This document shows, piece after piece, positions 1 to 8,123 of a stretch of 64,000 bases of DNA. Numbering within the stretch: the first letter of the stretch is position 1; each line of letters begins with the position of its first letter. This DNA comes from Bacillota bacterium (GTDB lineage: Bacteria > Bacillota > Ch66 > Ch109), in assembly GCA_013178275.1 (NCBI GenBank), contig JABLWZ010000010.1, forward strand, positions 1-64,000. The letters are read 5' to 3'. The notes under the pieces were generated by a model. It saw only the letters and a list, made by a program, of their open reading frames with translations. It ran no database searches and was not told where the DNA came from. The position numbers and the translations under genes were made by a program.

Positions 1-53
1 TTGATGTATAATCTGGCCGTAAAATGTTTGTTTTCATCGACTATATTTTACGG

Positions 54-91
54 CAAAAGACGGCTTCTGGCACTGCCAGTCACCGTCTTTT
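54..91 (-). terminator. Intrinsic terminator after the glycosyltransferase gene
   Basis: A stem of AAAAGACGG and CCGTCTTTT encloses a second inverted repeat (CTGGCA/TGCCAG). On the minus strand the arm ends in a short T run, so it fits as the terminator of the minus-strand glycosyltransferase that ends at 198. The + strand is also T-rich after the stem, so it may work in both directions. Confidence 0.7.
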
Positions 92-197
92 GTTCTTTTC
101 TTATGGCTGTTAGTGCGACAGCCCCCTAGTCACACCTACCTGCATTAGAAGGTCCGGGGTTTATGCCTTCCGACAGCTGCGCCGTCCGCATTACGCC

Positions 198-1439
198 TTA
201 AGCGGGGTAGCTTCTCAGGGACGGGCGGGCCGAAGACTTGAGCCAGATGCTCTGGTTGTACTCGTTCATGACATCCTCGTAGAGTTCGATGGTGTTTCCG
301 GCGATGGTGTCCCAGGAGTACAGGGCGACCGCCTTTTTGTACGCCCGCTCCCGCATCCGCCTGGCCTTCTCCGGCTGCTGAATGATCTCAAGGACCCGGC
401 TGGCCAGCGAATCGGCCGAGCCGGTGTTGAACTTCAGGCCGGTTATCCCCTCCTCCACCAGCTCGGAGATACCGCCGGTGTCGGAGACCACCACCGGAGC
501 CCCCGCCGCCATGGCCTCCAGCGCCACCATGCCGAAGGGCTCGTAGAGGCTGGGGCAGACCGCGACGTCCGAACACTGGTACAAGCGGTTTCTGGTCGGG
601 TCGTCGATGTAACCCGTGAAGTAGACCCGATTCTCTATCCCCCGGCTCCTCGCCAGGTCGTGCAGGTAACCCTCGTTCGCCCCCCGCCCCGCTATGACCA
701 GCTTGGTCTGGGGGTATCCCGCCAAGATCTTGGGGGCGGCCTCGATGAGCAGCTGCACCCCTTTCTCGTGCACCAGCCTCCCGACGTAGAACACTATCTT
801 TTCATCGGGGTGAGCGTACTGGGAACGGAACTGAGCCAGCTCCTCCTTGTAGTGGGAAACCACCTCGAAGTCCCGGACATCCACACCGTTGGGGATAAGG
901 GTGATCTTGTCGTCGGGGAGTTGAAACACCCGCTGCAGCTCGTCGCGCATGTAGAGGCTGCAGGCGATCACCCGCCAGGCCTCGAAGGAGAGGAACCACT
1001 CGACGCTGCTTATGTAGCGCTGCATGTCGTTGTGCAGGCCGTTGTTGCGCCCGTACTCGGTGGCGTGGATGGTGGCGATCAGGGGCAGGCGCTGGGAGTG
1101 CTTGATCGCCCGGGAAGCATGGGCCACCAGCCAGTCGTGGCCGTGTACCAGGTCCAGTTTCCCCAGCTCGGGCAGCAGGGCCAGGGCCTTTTCCAGGAAG
1201 GAGACGTTTATCTGCAGTATCCAGGTGATAAAATCGGGGGTGGAAAGGTGGTAGGGCGCTACCCGGTGCACATTCACGCCGTTGATTGACTGAAACCCTC
1301 GGGCACCCTCCGCCTCCAGGGTCAGGACGTGCACCTCCACCCCCCGGCGGGCCATGGCCCGGGTTATCTCGTAGACGTGCTGCCCCAAGCCGCCCACAAA
1401 GTGCGGCGGGTACTCCCAGGAGAGCATAAGTACTTTCAC
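198..1439 (-). CDS. GT4-family glycosyltransferase (glycogen synthase-like fold)
   Basis: A 413-aa GT-B glycosyltransferase. The N-terminus has the sugar-acceptor loop GGLGQH (about residues 16-21) after a WEYPP motif, as in bacterial and archaeal glycogen synthase-like GT4 enzymes. The C-terminal half carries the donor-binding block SLYEPFGMVALEAMAAG with the E-x7-E arrangement, followed by a GG-x-SE segment. It should transfer a sugar from a nucleotide-sugar donor in the cytoplasm; donor and acceptor are not readable. A purine-rich GGAGGTAATATATC lies just before the ATG. It is monocistronic, with a terminator downstream and a repeat-filled gap upstream. Starch-binding modules are encoded elsewhere in the window, so an alpha-glucan role is possible but only inferred. 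Confidence 0.88.
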   Translation of the reverse strand: MKVLMLSWEYPPHFVGGLGQHVYEITRAMARRGVEVHVLTLEAEGARGFQSINGVNVHRVAPYHLSTPDFITWILQINVSFLEKALALLPELGKLDLVHGHDWLVAHASRAIKHSQRLPLIATIHATEYGRNNGLHNDMQRYISSVEWFLSFEAWRVIACSLYMRDELQRVFQLPDDKITLIPNGVDVRDFEVVSHYKEELAQFRSQYAHPDEKIVFYVGRLVHEKGVQLLIEAAPKILAGYPQTKLVIAGRGANEGYLHDLARSRGIENRVYFTGYIDDPTRNRLYQCSDVAVCPSLYEPFGMVALEAMAAGAPVVVSDTGGISELVEEGITGLKFNTGSADSLASRVLEIIQQPEKARRMRERAYKKAVALYSWDTIAGNTIELYEDVMNEYNQSIWLKSSARPSLRSYPA

Positions 1440-1452
1440 GATATATTACCTC

Positions 1453-1618
1453 CTTAGTGCAGTTCTTTCTATTTACCGATTAAGCTTTCTGTCGCCCCAA
1501 TTACAGGTGGTTCGATTATTGCCCCGGTTGTTGACAGTACCCCTGATTTCAGCTTTCACTCGCTTCTACAACACTGTCTTATTGTTCCCCAGTGGTGGAG
1601 GCCAGCTCGTTCAAGCTT
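1453..1618. repeat. Dispersed repeat family 1, copy A (166 bp)
   Basis: This segment starts CTTAGTGCA and ends GTTCAAGCTT. It is nearly identical to 1687-1852, and the last 70 bases match almost perfectly. The core includes CGATTATTGCC, GTTGTTGACAGTACCCCT and TTTCACTCGCTTCTACAACA. There is no ORF in it. Related copies lie near 32.5, 32.7 and 34.0 kb. Confidence 0.85.
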
Positions 1619-1686
1619 CCCTGCCACTTCCTAGTCTGCGGCAGCGGGAGGGGTTCTATACAAGCTTTAGTATTCCTTTATAAACT

Positions 1687-1852
1687 CTTAGTGCATTTCT
1701 TTTTATTTACCAATCAAGTTTTCTGTCACTCCAATTATAGGTTATCCGATTATTGCCTCTGTTGTTGACAGTACCCCTCTTTTCAGCTTTCACTCGCTTC
1801 TACAACACTGTCTTATTGTTCCCCAGTGGTGGAGGCCAGCTCGTTCAAGCTT
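1687..1852. repeat. Dispersed repeat family 1, copy B (166 bp)
   Basis: Direct repeat of copy A, 234 bp downstream and of the same length. It carries CCAATTATAGGTTATCCG, which is shared more closely with the copies at 32.5-32.7 kb than copy A is. Confidence 0.85.
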
Positions 1853-1899
1853 TAGACTTTCCGGCAGGTAATCCGCGGTACCGCTGCGAATAACTTATC

Positions 1900-1938
1900 T
1901 TGAGGGGTACTGTTAGCTACTGCGGAAATAATCGAGCC
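1900..1938. repeat. Partial inverted copy of repeat family 1
   Basis: The reverse complement reads GGCTCGATTATTTCCGC...GTTAACAGTACCCCTCA-like, matching the core of copies A and B in the opposite orientation. With copy B it could form a long imperfect hairpin just upstream of the nitrilase gene. Confidence 0.6.
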
Positions 1939-2006
1939 TACTCTGATTGGATTAATCGTTAAATTAGGAAGACATGCACTCGGGGTTCATAAAGGAGGTA
2001 TTGACT

Positions 2007-3743
2007 ATGAAATTATTGGCGGCGGCGGTACAGTATGAGCCTGACCCGCTGGACAAGCAATCCAACCGGTATCACCTGGGTGAATTGATAGAATCGGCCG
2101 CCTCGCGGGGGGCCAGGCTGATAGTGCTGCCCGAGACGGGAACCACCGGGATGTGCTGGTACTCTCGGGAGGAGGCCTCGCTGCTGGTGGAGACCGTCCC
2201 CGGGCCCACCACCCGTTTCTTCGAGGAGCTCTGCTCCCGCTGGCGCTGTCACCTGGTGGCGGGGATGCTGGAGGTCGACGACGCCACCGGGATATACTAC
2301 AACTCGGCGGTCCTGGTCGGGCCCGGGGGTCTGATCGGTCACTACCGCAAGAACCACCTGTTCCTCTCCGACCACAAGTGGGCGGCGGCCGGCGACCTCG
2401 GCCTCCCGGTGTGGGAAACCGAGGTCGGCACCATCGGCATCGCCATCTGCGCCGACATGGAGTTCCCGGAGACCGTCCGCATCCTGGCGGGCAAGGGGGC
2501 GAAGATTATCTGCTGCCCCACCGGCTGGCTGGGCGAGAAGTGCCCGGCCGCCACCTGGATAACCCGCGCCTGGGAAAACGGGGTATACATCGTCGCGGCC
2601 GACCGCTGGGGGCGTGAACGGGGCATCCAGTTTTCAGGCGGGAGCTGCGTCATCGGGCCAGACGGCCGGGTCATCGAATATCGGGACGACGGTAACGGCG
2701 TGGTGATGGCCGAGCTGGACCTGGAGCGGGCCGTGAACAGCCAGACCCGGCGCCCCGAACTCTACCACAGCCTGATGCTGGACACCTACCGCTGGCCTCC
2801 CAGCCAGTTTTTCGGGCTCTACGGCTACCGACCCCTCCCCCCCGAAGGCAGCGGCGAGGTCGGGGTGCTGCAGATGCGGCTGGCCGAAGGCGGGATGACG
2901 CGGCAGGTCGAACTGGCGGAGCCCCTGATCAGGAAAGCCAAGGCCGAGCACCCGCAGTTGAAGCTGCTGGTGCTGCCGGACCTGATAAGTACCACGGAAA
3001 AAGGCCGGGAGAGCCTGCGCTCCCTGGCGGCAGGCCTGACCGGCCCCGAGGTGGAGCGCCTGGGCGGACTGGCGAAGGGCCTCCATATGTACCTGGTCTG
3101 GGGCATGCTGGAGGACACCGGCAAGGACCTCTACAAGACGGCTGTGCTCTGGGGTCCCGAGGGGATCATCGGCTACTACCGCCAGGCGCACCTGCCCGAT
3201 GAACTGACAGAGGCCGGTCTCAGGCCGGGCCCGAGCCTGGACGAGACCTTCTATACCCCGGTGGGCCGGGTGGGCCTCCTGCTGGGAGGCGACCTGGAGT
3301 ATCCCGAATCCGTCCGCTGCCTGGCCTCGGCCGGAGCCGACCTGGTCTGCGTCGCGGGAGACGGCCGGCTGCCGCCGCCCCTGGCCCTTGGGGGGACCCG
3401 CATTCCCCACCCGGTCAACGTCCTGACCACCAGCGACCCTTACCACTGGTGCCTGGGCCGGTCCCGGGCCTGGGAGAACGGCTGCTACCTGGCTGTCGCC
3501 AACCCCGCCGGCGATGACGCTTCGTCCCAGGAGTACCGGGGCACCGGGGTCTTCGACCCGGCTGCCTACCGCCGGGCCAGGTCCGAGCAGGAGATGATGC
3601 TGCACCCGCACGAGGGGCTGCTGGTCAGGGAGGTAAGCACGGAAAGCAGCCAGCGGGCCGGCCGGGAGGTCCGGTCCAAGGAGTTTCTGCGGCGGAGAAG
3701 GACGGAATTGTACCACCCGCTGGTGGGACCCGATCGAGGGTGA
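2007..3743 (+). CDS. Tandem nitrilase-superfamily (carbon-nitrogen hydrolase) protein, second domain degenerate
   Basis: A 578-aa protein of two fused C-N hydrolase domains. Domain 1 (about residues 1-270) has the complete catalytic triad: Glu43 in VLPETGTTG, Lys115 in YRKNHLF and Cys148 in ICADMEFPE. It should therefore be an active amidase, nitrilase or carbamoylase of unknown substrate. In domain 2 (about residues 290-545) the same positions read LPDL, YRQAH and LGGDLEYPE, so Glu, Lys and Cys are all replaced and the domain should be inactive. The start is the ATG at 2007, placed 7 bases after AAAGGAGGT (1991-1999), rather than an in-frame ATG at 1974. No signal peptide is seen. It stands alone between a repeat region and the PadR gene. 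Confidence 0.88.
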   Translation: MKLLAAAVQYEPDPLDKQSNRYHLGELIESAASRGARLIVLPETGTTGMCWYSREEASLLVETVPGPTTRFFEELCSRWRCHLVAGMLEVDDATGIYYNSAVLVGPGGLIGHYRKNHLFLSDHKWAAAGDLGLPVWETEVGTIGIAICADMEFPETVRILAGKGAKIICCPTGWLGEKCPAATWITRAWENGVYIVAADRWGRERGIQFSGGSCVIGPDGRVIEYRDDGNGVVMAELDLERAVNSQTRRPELYHSLMLDTYRWPPSQFFGLYGYRPLPPEGSGEVGVLQMRLAEGGMTRQVELAEPLIRKAKAEHPQLKLLVLPDLISTTEKGRESLRSLAAGLTGPEVERLGGLAKGLHMYLVWGMLEDTGKDLYKTAVLWGPEGIIGYYRQAHLPDELTEAGLRPGPSLDETFYTPVGRVGLLLGGDLEYPESVRCLASAGADLVCVAGDGRLPPPLALGGTRIPHPVNVLTTSDPYHWCLGRSRAWENGCYLAVANPAGDDASSQEYRGTGVFDPAAYRRARSEQEMMLHPHEGLLVREVSTESSQRAGREVRSKEFLRRRRTELYHPLVGPDRG

Positions 3744-3925
3744 AAACGACGGGTGGCGAACGCGTTCTTCTAGCCTCGCCACCTGCTTCGCCGCTTTTCT
3801 TTCCCGCCTGCAAATTTCTCCCTTGCGCTGCGCTAATTTTTCCTGTACGCTTATACATAGATATACTATGCATCGTTTAACGATGCATGATTTGGGCAAC
3901 GAGTGACCGGTAAAGGGGGAGAACG

Positions 3926-4267
3926 GTGAGAATCAACAAGGAGCTGGTCAAAGGCAGTACTGGGTTCCTAATCCTGACCTTACTTGAGCGCCAGCCCGCT
4001 TACGGCTACCAGATCATCAAGGTGATCGAGCGGGACTCGGACGGGGTGTTTACATTCAAGGAAGGCACGCTTTACCCGATCCTGCACGCGCTCGAAGCGG
4101 ACGGGATGGTTGAATCTTACTGGGCCGAAGGTGAGGGGGCACGAAGGCGCAAGTATTACCGCCTGACCGACGCCGGGCGTCTACATCTGAGAGAAAAGCA
4201 GGCTGAATGGAGGGTTTTCCGTTCGGCGGTGGATCAGGTTATCGGGGAGGCGATTGTATGGAGTTAG
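3926..4267 (+). CDS. PadR-family transcriptional regulator
   Basis: A 113-aa winged-helix repressor. The PadR signature is clear: LLERQPAYGYQIIKVIE, then GTLYPILHALEADGMVES, then RRRKYYRLTDAGR for the wing. The start is GTG at 3926, preceded by AAAGGGGG. Its 3' end overlaps the next gene by 10 bp (4258-4267), so the two are translationally coupled. PadR regulators are often paired with membrane proteins carrying an N-terminal HAAS/permease-prefix helical domain, and this pair fits that pattern; the partner is probably also its regulatory target. The ligand is unknown. Confidence 0.92.
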   Translation: MRINKELVKGSTGFLILTLLERQPAYGYQIIKVIERDSDGVFTFKEGTLYPILHALEADGMVESYWAEGEGARRRKYYRLTDAGRLHLREKQAEWRVFRSAVDQVIGEAIVWS

Positions 4268-5568
4268 AGCATCATCAGAAGGTCCGGGATTATCTGGCTT
4301 CGGTATGCAGCCAGATAAAACGCCGAGAGATACATGAGCCTATTTCCCAGGAGCTCCTGGGTCACATACAGGACACTGCCGAAGAACTGGTTCGGGCGGG
4401 CTTTTCTGAAGAGGAGGCCGTAGAAAAAGCGATCATCCAGATGGGGGACGCGGATGGTTTGGGAAAGCAGCTGCACCGAACCCATCGACCACGTTTCGAG
4501 TGGAGGCTGCTCGCCATCGTCGCACCCCTGATCGGCCTGGGACTGCTGGCTCTTTATGCCATGGAAGTCAACCACCTGATTTACTCTAATACCTCACAGT
4601 TTACCAGCCGCCTGGTTTTTCTGCTGCTTGGCGTACTGGTAGCCATCAGTATCTATCTGTTGGACTACCGGCGGTTCAAATCATATTCACGCTTTCTTTA
4701 CGCCGGGACACTGCTGATGTCCGCTCTGTTTTTGATCGGGTCCCTGCCCAATAGAGTACCCACCATCTTTTTGGGCGCCGTGCGGGTAAATATTAATTTT
4801 ATTGAAGCCTCGCCGTACTTTTTTATAGTCGCCCTGGCCGGTATCTTTTCTGAGTGGGACTGGGACCAGCCGGGCGGTTTTGTGAAGGCGTCGGGATTGA
4901 TCGGGGTACCGCTTTTCCTGTACCTTGCCGTTCCTTCTTTATCGGCAGCGATCGTCTTCGTGGCGGCCGGTACGGCTCTCGCTTTATTCTCCGGGGCTAA
5001 ACGAGGCCAGGTTTTTACATTGACAGCCGTACTCGCTGTCGTAGCGATGCTGTATCTTTCGCTGGAACCCTATCGTTTAGACAGGTTTTTTTCCTTCCTG
5101 TACGCTCATCGCGACCCGCAGGGGAGCGGGTACATTTACCTTAAGACATTTGAGGCGATTCATTCCGCCGGTTTGTGGGGACAGGGTTTCACCTTTCCGT
5201 CGCAGCACCTTCCAGCGATCAGCAACGAGTTGATTTTCGCCTACCTGGTTTATACCTTTGGCTGGGTGGTCGGGATAGCAATCGCAGCCCTGGTCGTAAC
5301 CTTTATCGTCTACATCGCCAAGCTGGCCGGGCAGACCAGCGATTCCTACGGTCGCCTGCTGGTGATCGGGGTGGTCAGCATCTTTGCGGTTCAATTTGCC
5401 TGGAATATCCTGATGACGCTTGGGTTCGCGCCGATAACCGGTATGACGCTGCCGTTTGTCAGCTACAGCGGCCTGCACCTGCTCATGCAGATGGCGGGGA
5501 TTGGATTCATTCTAAGTGTCTACGGCCGAAAGAACATGGTACGTGATTCGAGAACTGCTCAAAGCTGA
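4258..5568 (+). CDS. FtsW/RodA/SpoVE-like membrane protein with N-terminal HAAS/permease-prefix domain
   Basis: A 436-aa protein. Residues 1 to about 75 form a soluble helical domain (EELVRAGFSEEEAVEKAI, then MGDADGLGKQL) typical of HAAS/permease-prefix regions. About ten membrane segments follow. The later part matches SEDS proteins: a loop with GLWGQGF and SNELIFAYLVYTFGW, then TGMTLPFVSYSGLHLLMQ near the C-terminus, like the FtsW/RodA LPFVSYGG motif. SEDS proteins polymerise peptidoglycan glycan strands; whether this divergent member does so is unknown. The start is the ATG at 4258 with GGGGAGG eight bases upstream, inside the end of the PadR gene. It converges with and overlaps cobD by 10 bp. 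Confidence 0.85.
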   Translation: MELEHHQKVRDYLASVCSQIKRREIHEPISQELLGHIQDTAEELVRAGFSEEEAVEKAIIQMGDADGLGKQLHRTHRPRFEWRLLAIVAPLIGLGLLALYAMEVNHLIYSNTSQFTSRLVFLLLGVLVAISIYLLDYRRFKSYSRFLYAGTLLMSALFLIGSLPNRVPTIFLGAVRVNINFIEASPYFFIVALAGIFSEWDWDQPGGFVKASGLIGVPLFLYLAVPSLSAAIVFVAAGTALALFSGAKRGQVFTLTAVLAVVAMLYLSLEPYRLDRFFSFLYAHRDPQGSGYIYLKTFEAIHSAGLWGQGFTFPSQHLPAISNELIFAYLVYTFGWVVGIAIAALVVTFIVYIAKLAGQTSDSYGRLLVIGVVSIFAVQFAWNILMTLGFAPITGMTLPFVSYSGLHLLMQMAGIGFILSVYGRKNMVRDSRTAQS

Positions 5569-6659
5569 GCCAGCGCCCTCCGCAGTTCGTCCAGCAGCCG
5601 CTGGTTCTCCGGCCGGGAACGGATGGCGACGCGGAAGTAGTCCGGCCCGAGCCCGGGGAAGGACGAGCCGTCGCGTATCAGCAGCCCCCGGGGCCCCAGG
5701 ACCGCCTGCAGGTCCCGGGTATACCGGTTCTCGCGCTTTATCCGCAGCAGCATGTAGTTGGTTTCGGTCGGCCAGGATTCGAGGCCGGCTATCGCGGAAA
5801 GTTCCCGGGCCATGTACCTCCTCTCCTCTTCTATCCACTCGCGGGTGCGCGCCTGGTAGTCCTTGTCCGCCAGCGCCGCCACCCCCGCCACCTGGGCCAG
5901 CCAGTTCACGCTCCAGGGTTCGCGCGATGCCTCCAGGCGCTCGACAGTATCCCGGGACGCCACCGCGTACCCGAGGCGCAGCCCGGCCAGGGCGAAGAAC
6001 TTGGTCATCGAGCGGGTCACTATCAGGCGGCTTCGGCTCGACGCGGCGGCGATGACCTCCCGCTCCGCCCAGTCGTCCACGAAGTCCATGAAGGCCTCGT
6101 CCACCACCAGCCAGATCCCCCTCGCGGCCGACCACCCGGCCAGCCCCAGCACCTCTTCCCGGGTCCAGGTTCGGCCGGTGGGATTGTTGGGGTTGCAGAG
6201 GAATATCATCTCCACCCCTTCCATCTGGGGAAGCCTCGGCATAGCGGACAGGTCGTGGTAAAACCCGGTCCCGGGCGAGGCCAGCAGGGACTCCACCTCT
6301 CCCCCAGCCGCCAGCACCGCGTCGCCGTACTCGCTGAAGGTGGGATGGAGGATCAGCGCCTTTTTAGGTTTGATGACCCGGGCCAGGAGGTATATCAGCT
6401 CAGAACCGCCGTTGCCGACGATGATGCTCTCCACCGGCACCCCGATGGACCCCGACAGCGCTTCTTTCAGGGCCCGGCACCCGGGGTCGGGGTAATGGAC
6501 CAGCAGGTCCAGGTTCTCGATGATCACCCGTTTTACCGACACCGGAACCCCCAGCGGGTTGATGTTGGCACTGAAGTCGATGAAGCTCCGGGCATCCCGT
6601 TGGTACCTGGATGCCGCCTCGACTATGTTTCCCCCGTGTTTCTGGACCGCCGCTTCCAT
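5559..6659 (-). CDS. cobD: L-threonine-O-3-phosphate decarboxylase (PLP-dependent)
   Basis: A 366-aa fold-type I aminotransferase-like enzyme that makes (R)-1-amino-2-propanol O-2-phosphate, the linker of the cobalamin nucleotide loop. The N-terminus carries the family motif FSANINPLG; the PLP-binding lysine lies in TRSMTKFFALAGLRLGY; CNPNNPTGRTW and the C-terminal LLIRDGSSFPGLG are also typical. Histidinol-phosphate aminotransferase is the nearest alternative, but its position as last gene of a cobT-cobU-cobS operon under B12 riboswitch control makes CobD much more likely. It starts 14 bp after the cobS stop and overlaps the convergent SEDS-like gene by 10 bp. Confidence 0.92.
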   Translation of the reverse strand: MEAAVQKHGGNIVEAASRYQRDARSFIDFSANINPLGVPVSVKRVIIENLDLLVHYPDPGCRALKEALSGSIGVPVESIIVGNGGSELIYLLARVIKPKKALILHPTFSEYGDAVLAAGGEVESLLASPGTGFYHDLSAMPRLPQMEGVEMIFLCNPNNPTGRTWTREEVLGLAGWSAARGIWLVVDEAFMDFVDDWAEREVIAAASSRSRLIVTRSMTKFFALAGLRLGYAVASRDTVERLEASREPWSVNWLAQVAGVAALADKDYQARTREWIEEERRYMARELSAIAGLESWPTETNYMLLRIKRENRYTRDLQAVLGPRGLLIRDGSSFPGLGPDYFRVAIRSRPENQRLLDELRRALAQL

Positions 6660-6673
6660 CTCTCGTCACCCCT

Positions 6674-7438
6674 TTACCAGAATCTCATCAAGGCCGCCAT
6701 CAGCAGTAAAGCCGTCAGCTCGGACAGCTCGTTGATCGTCCCGTAGGTGTCGCCGGTCATCCCCCCGATCCGCGAAGCGATCAGCCGGGCGGCGGCCAGC
6801 GCCGCCAGCCCCACCGCGGCCATGATAATCAAGCCCTGCGGCCCCTGGGTCAACCAGGCCACCACCAGAGCAATGACAGTGGCTGTCAGCAGGTGGGTCC
6901 TCTTTATCCCGTCGGCGAACGGTCTGCCCAGCCCCCCTTCCGGGCGGGCGTAGGGAAAGAACGAGATCGCCCCTACCATGGTCCAGCGGCCGAGGGTGGG
7001 CATCAGGATCAGGGCGGCGACCTGGGCGGTCCCCGGCCCGGGTGTCAGCCAGGCGCTGAGCAGGGTCCACTTCAGAAGCAGCGTGAGTACCGCGGCCAGG
7101 CCCCCCATCGCCCCGACGCGGCTGTCGCGCATGATTTCGAGTATCCGCGACGGTTCCCTCCCGCCCATCAAACCGTCGGCGGTGTCCATCAGCCCGTCCA
7201 GGTGCAGACCGCCGGTGACCAGGGTGGATATCACCAGCCACAGGGCCGCGGTGACGGAAGGCGGGAAGACCAGCCCCAACGCGTAAGTCAGGGCGGCCAG
7301 CCCCGCTCCCAGGGCGCACCCCACCAGGGGGAACCAGGCGGAAGCCGCCACCAGCCGGGCCGGAGTGATCTCTCCCCCGGCGGGCAGCGGCAGACGGGTC
7401 AGAAATTGAAAAGCGACCAGGATGCTGCCCAGATAGAT
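6674..7438 (-). CDS. cobS: Adenosylcobinamide-GDP ribazoletransferase (cobalamin synthase), start codon unresolved
   Basis: An integral membrane enzyme joining adenosylcobinamide-GDP and alpha-ribazole(-phosphate). The HLDGLMDTADGLMGGR metal-binding motif and later GDTYGTINE are diagnostic. The first ordinary in-frame start is GTG at 7351, but translating upstream gives ...GSILVAFQFLTRLPLPAGG, the conserved CobS N-terminus, so translation must begin further up. A strong AGGAGG overlaps the cobU stop, and in-frame codons after it are GTT, ATC (7438), TAT and CTG (7432). There is no ATG, GTG or TTG, and an in-frame stop lies at 7459-7457. Either a non-canonical start (ATC or CTG) is used or there is a sequence error. 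About 253 aa, normal for the family. Confidence 0.88.
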   Translation of the reverse strand: MYLGSILVAFQFLTRLPLPAGGEITPARLVAASAWFPLVGCALGAGLAALTYALGLVFPPSVTAALWLVISTLVTGGLHLDGLMDTADGLMGGREPSRILEIMRDSRVGAMGGLAAVLTLLLKWTLLSAWLTPGPGTAQVAALILMPTLGRWTMVGAISFFPYARPEGGLGRPFADGIKRTHLLTATVIALVVAWLTQGPQGLIIMAAVGLAALAAARLIASRIGGMTGDTYGTINELSELTALLLMAALMRFW

Positions 7439-7448
7439 AACCCCCTCC

Positions 7449-8042
7449 TCAGCCCTTTATCTTCACCGGGATCCCGGAAAACATTGCGTAGACCTGGTCC
7501 GCCCGGGCCGCGACGGCCTGGTTGCTGAGACCCAGCAGGTCGCGGTAGACCCTGCCCAGGGGATACTCGGGCACCAGCCCCATCCCCACCTCGCTGCTCA
7601 CCACGATCACCCGGGCCCGGGCCTCGCTCGCGGTCCGCGCCAGTGATTCCATCCTCCCCAGGAGGTCCCGCTCGATCTCCTCGATCCGCTCCCGGTCGTC
7701 CCAGTCGGTCAGCGGCTGCCGGCCGAGCGGTTCGGGGTTTAACAGCCAGTTGCTGAGCAGCAGGGTCAGGCAGTCCAGGAGTATCACCCCGGCCCCGCCT
7801 CCAATCTCGCGGATGACCTCTTCCGCCCGGTGGGTCTCCTCGACGGTCACCCAGTGGGCGGGGCGCCGCTCCCGGTGCCGCTGCACCCGCTCCCTCATCT
7901 CGCTGTCTTCCACCCCGGCGGTGGCCAGGTAGACCACCTTCCGCCCGGCTCCCGCCCAGCGCGCCGCCAGTTCCTCGGCGAACCGGCTCTTGCCGCTGCG
8001 GGCGCCCCCGGTGACGAGAACCAGTCTCCCCTCTTCCTCCAT
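7449..8042 (-). CDS. cobU: Adenosylcobinamide kinase / adenosylcobinamide-phosphate guanylyltransferase
   Basis: A 197-aa bifunctional enzyme that phosphorylates adenosylcobinamide with ATP or GTP and then adds GMP. The P-loop GGARSGKS is at residues 12-19. The guanylylated-histidine region MRERVQRHRERRPAHW and the segment SSEVGMGLVPEYPLGR are characteristic of CobU/CobP. It lies between cobT and cobS in the second riboswitch operon; its stop overlaps the ribosome binding site of cobS. Full length. Confidence 0.95.
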   Translation of the reverse strand: MEEEGRLVLVTGGARSGKSRFAEELAARWAGAGRKVVYLATAGVEDSEMRERVQRHRERRPAHWVTVEETHRAEEVIREIGGGAGVILLDCLTLLLSNWLLNPEPLGRQPLTDWDDRERIEEIERDLLGRMESLARTASEARARVIVVSSEVGMGLVPEYPLGRVYRDLLGLSNQAVAARADQVYAMFSGIPVKIKG

Positions 8043-8123
8043 GTGCTGACTCTCCTTTATTTGGATGCTGCCTTAATTATATCCATCCCCCGGGGACATC
8101 GACAATCGCCCTGGGGGGACCGT

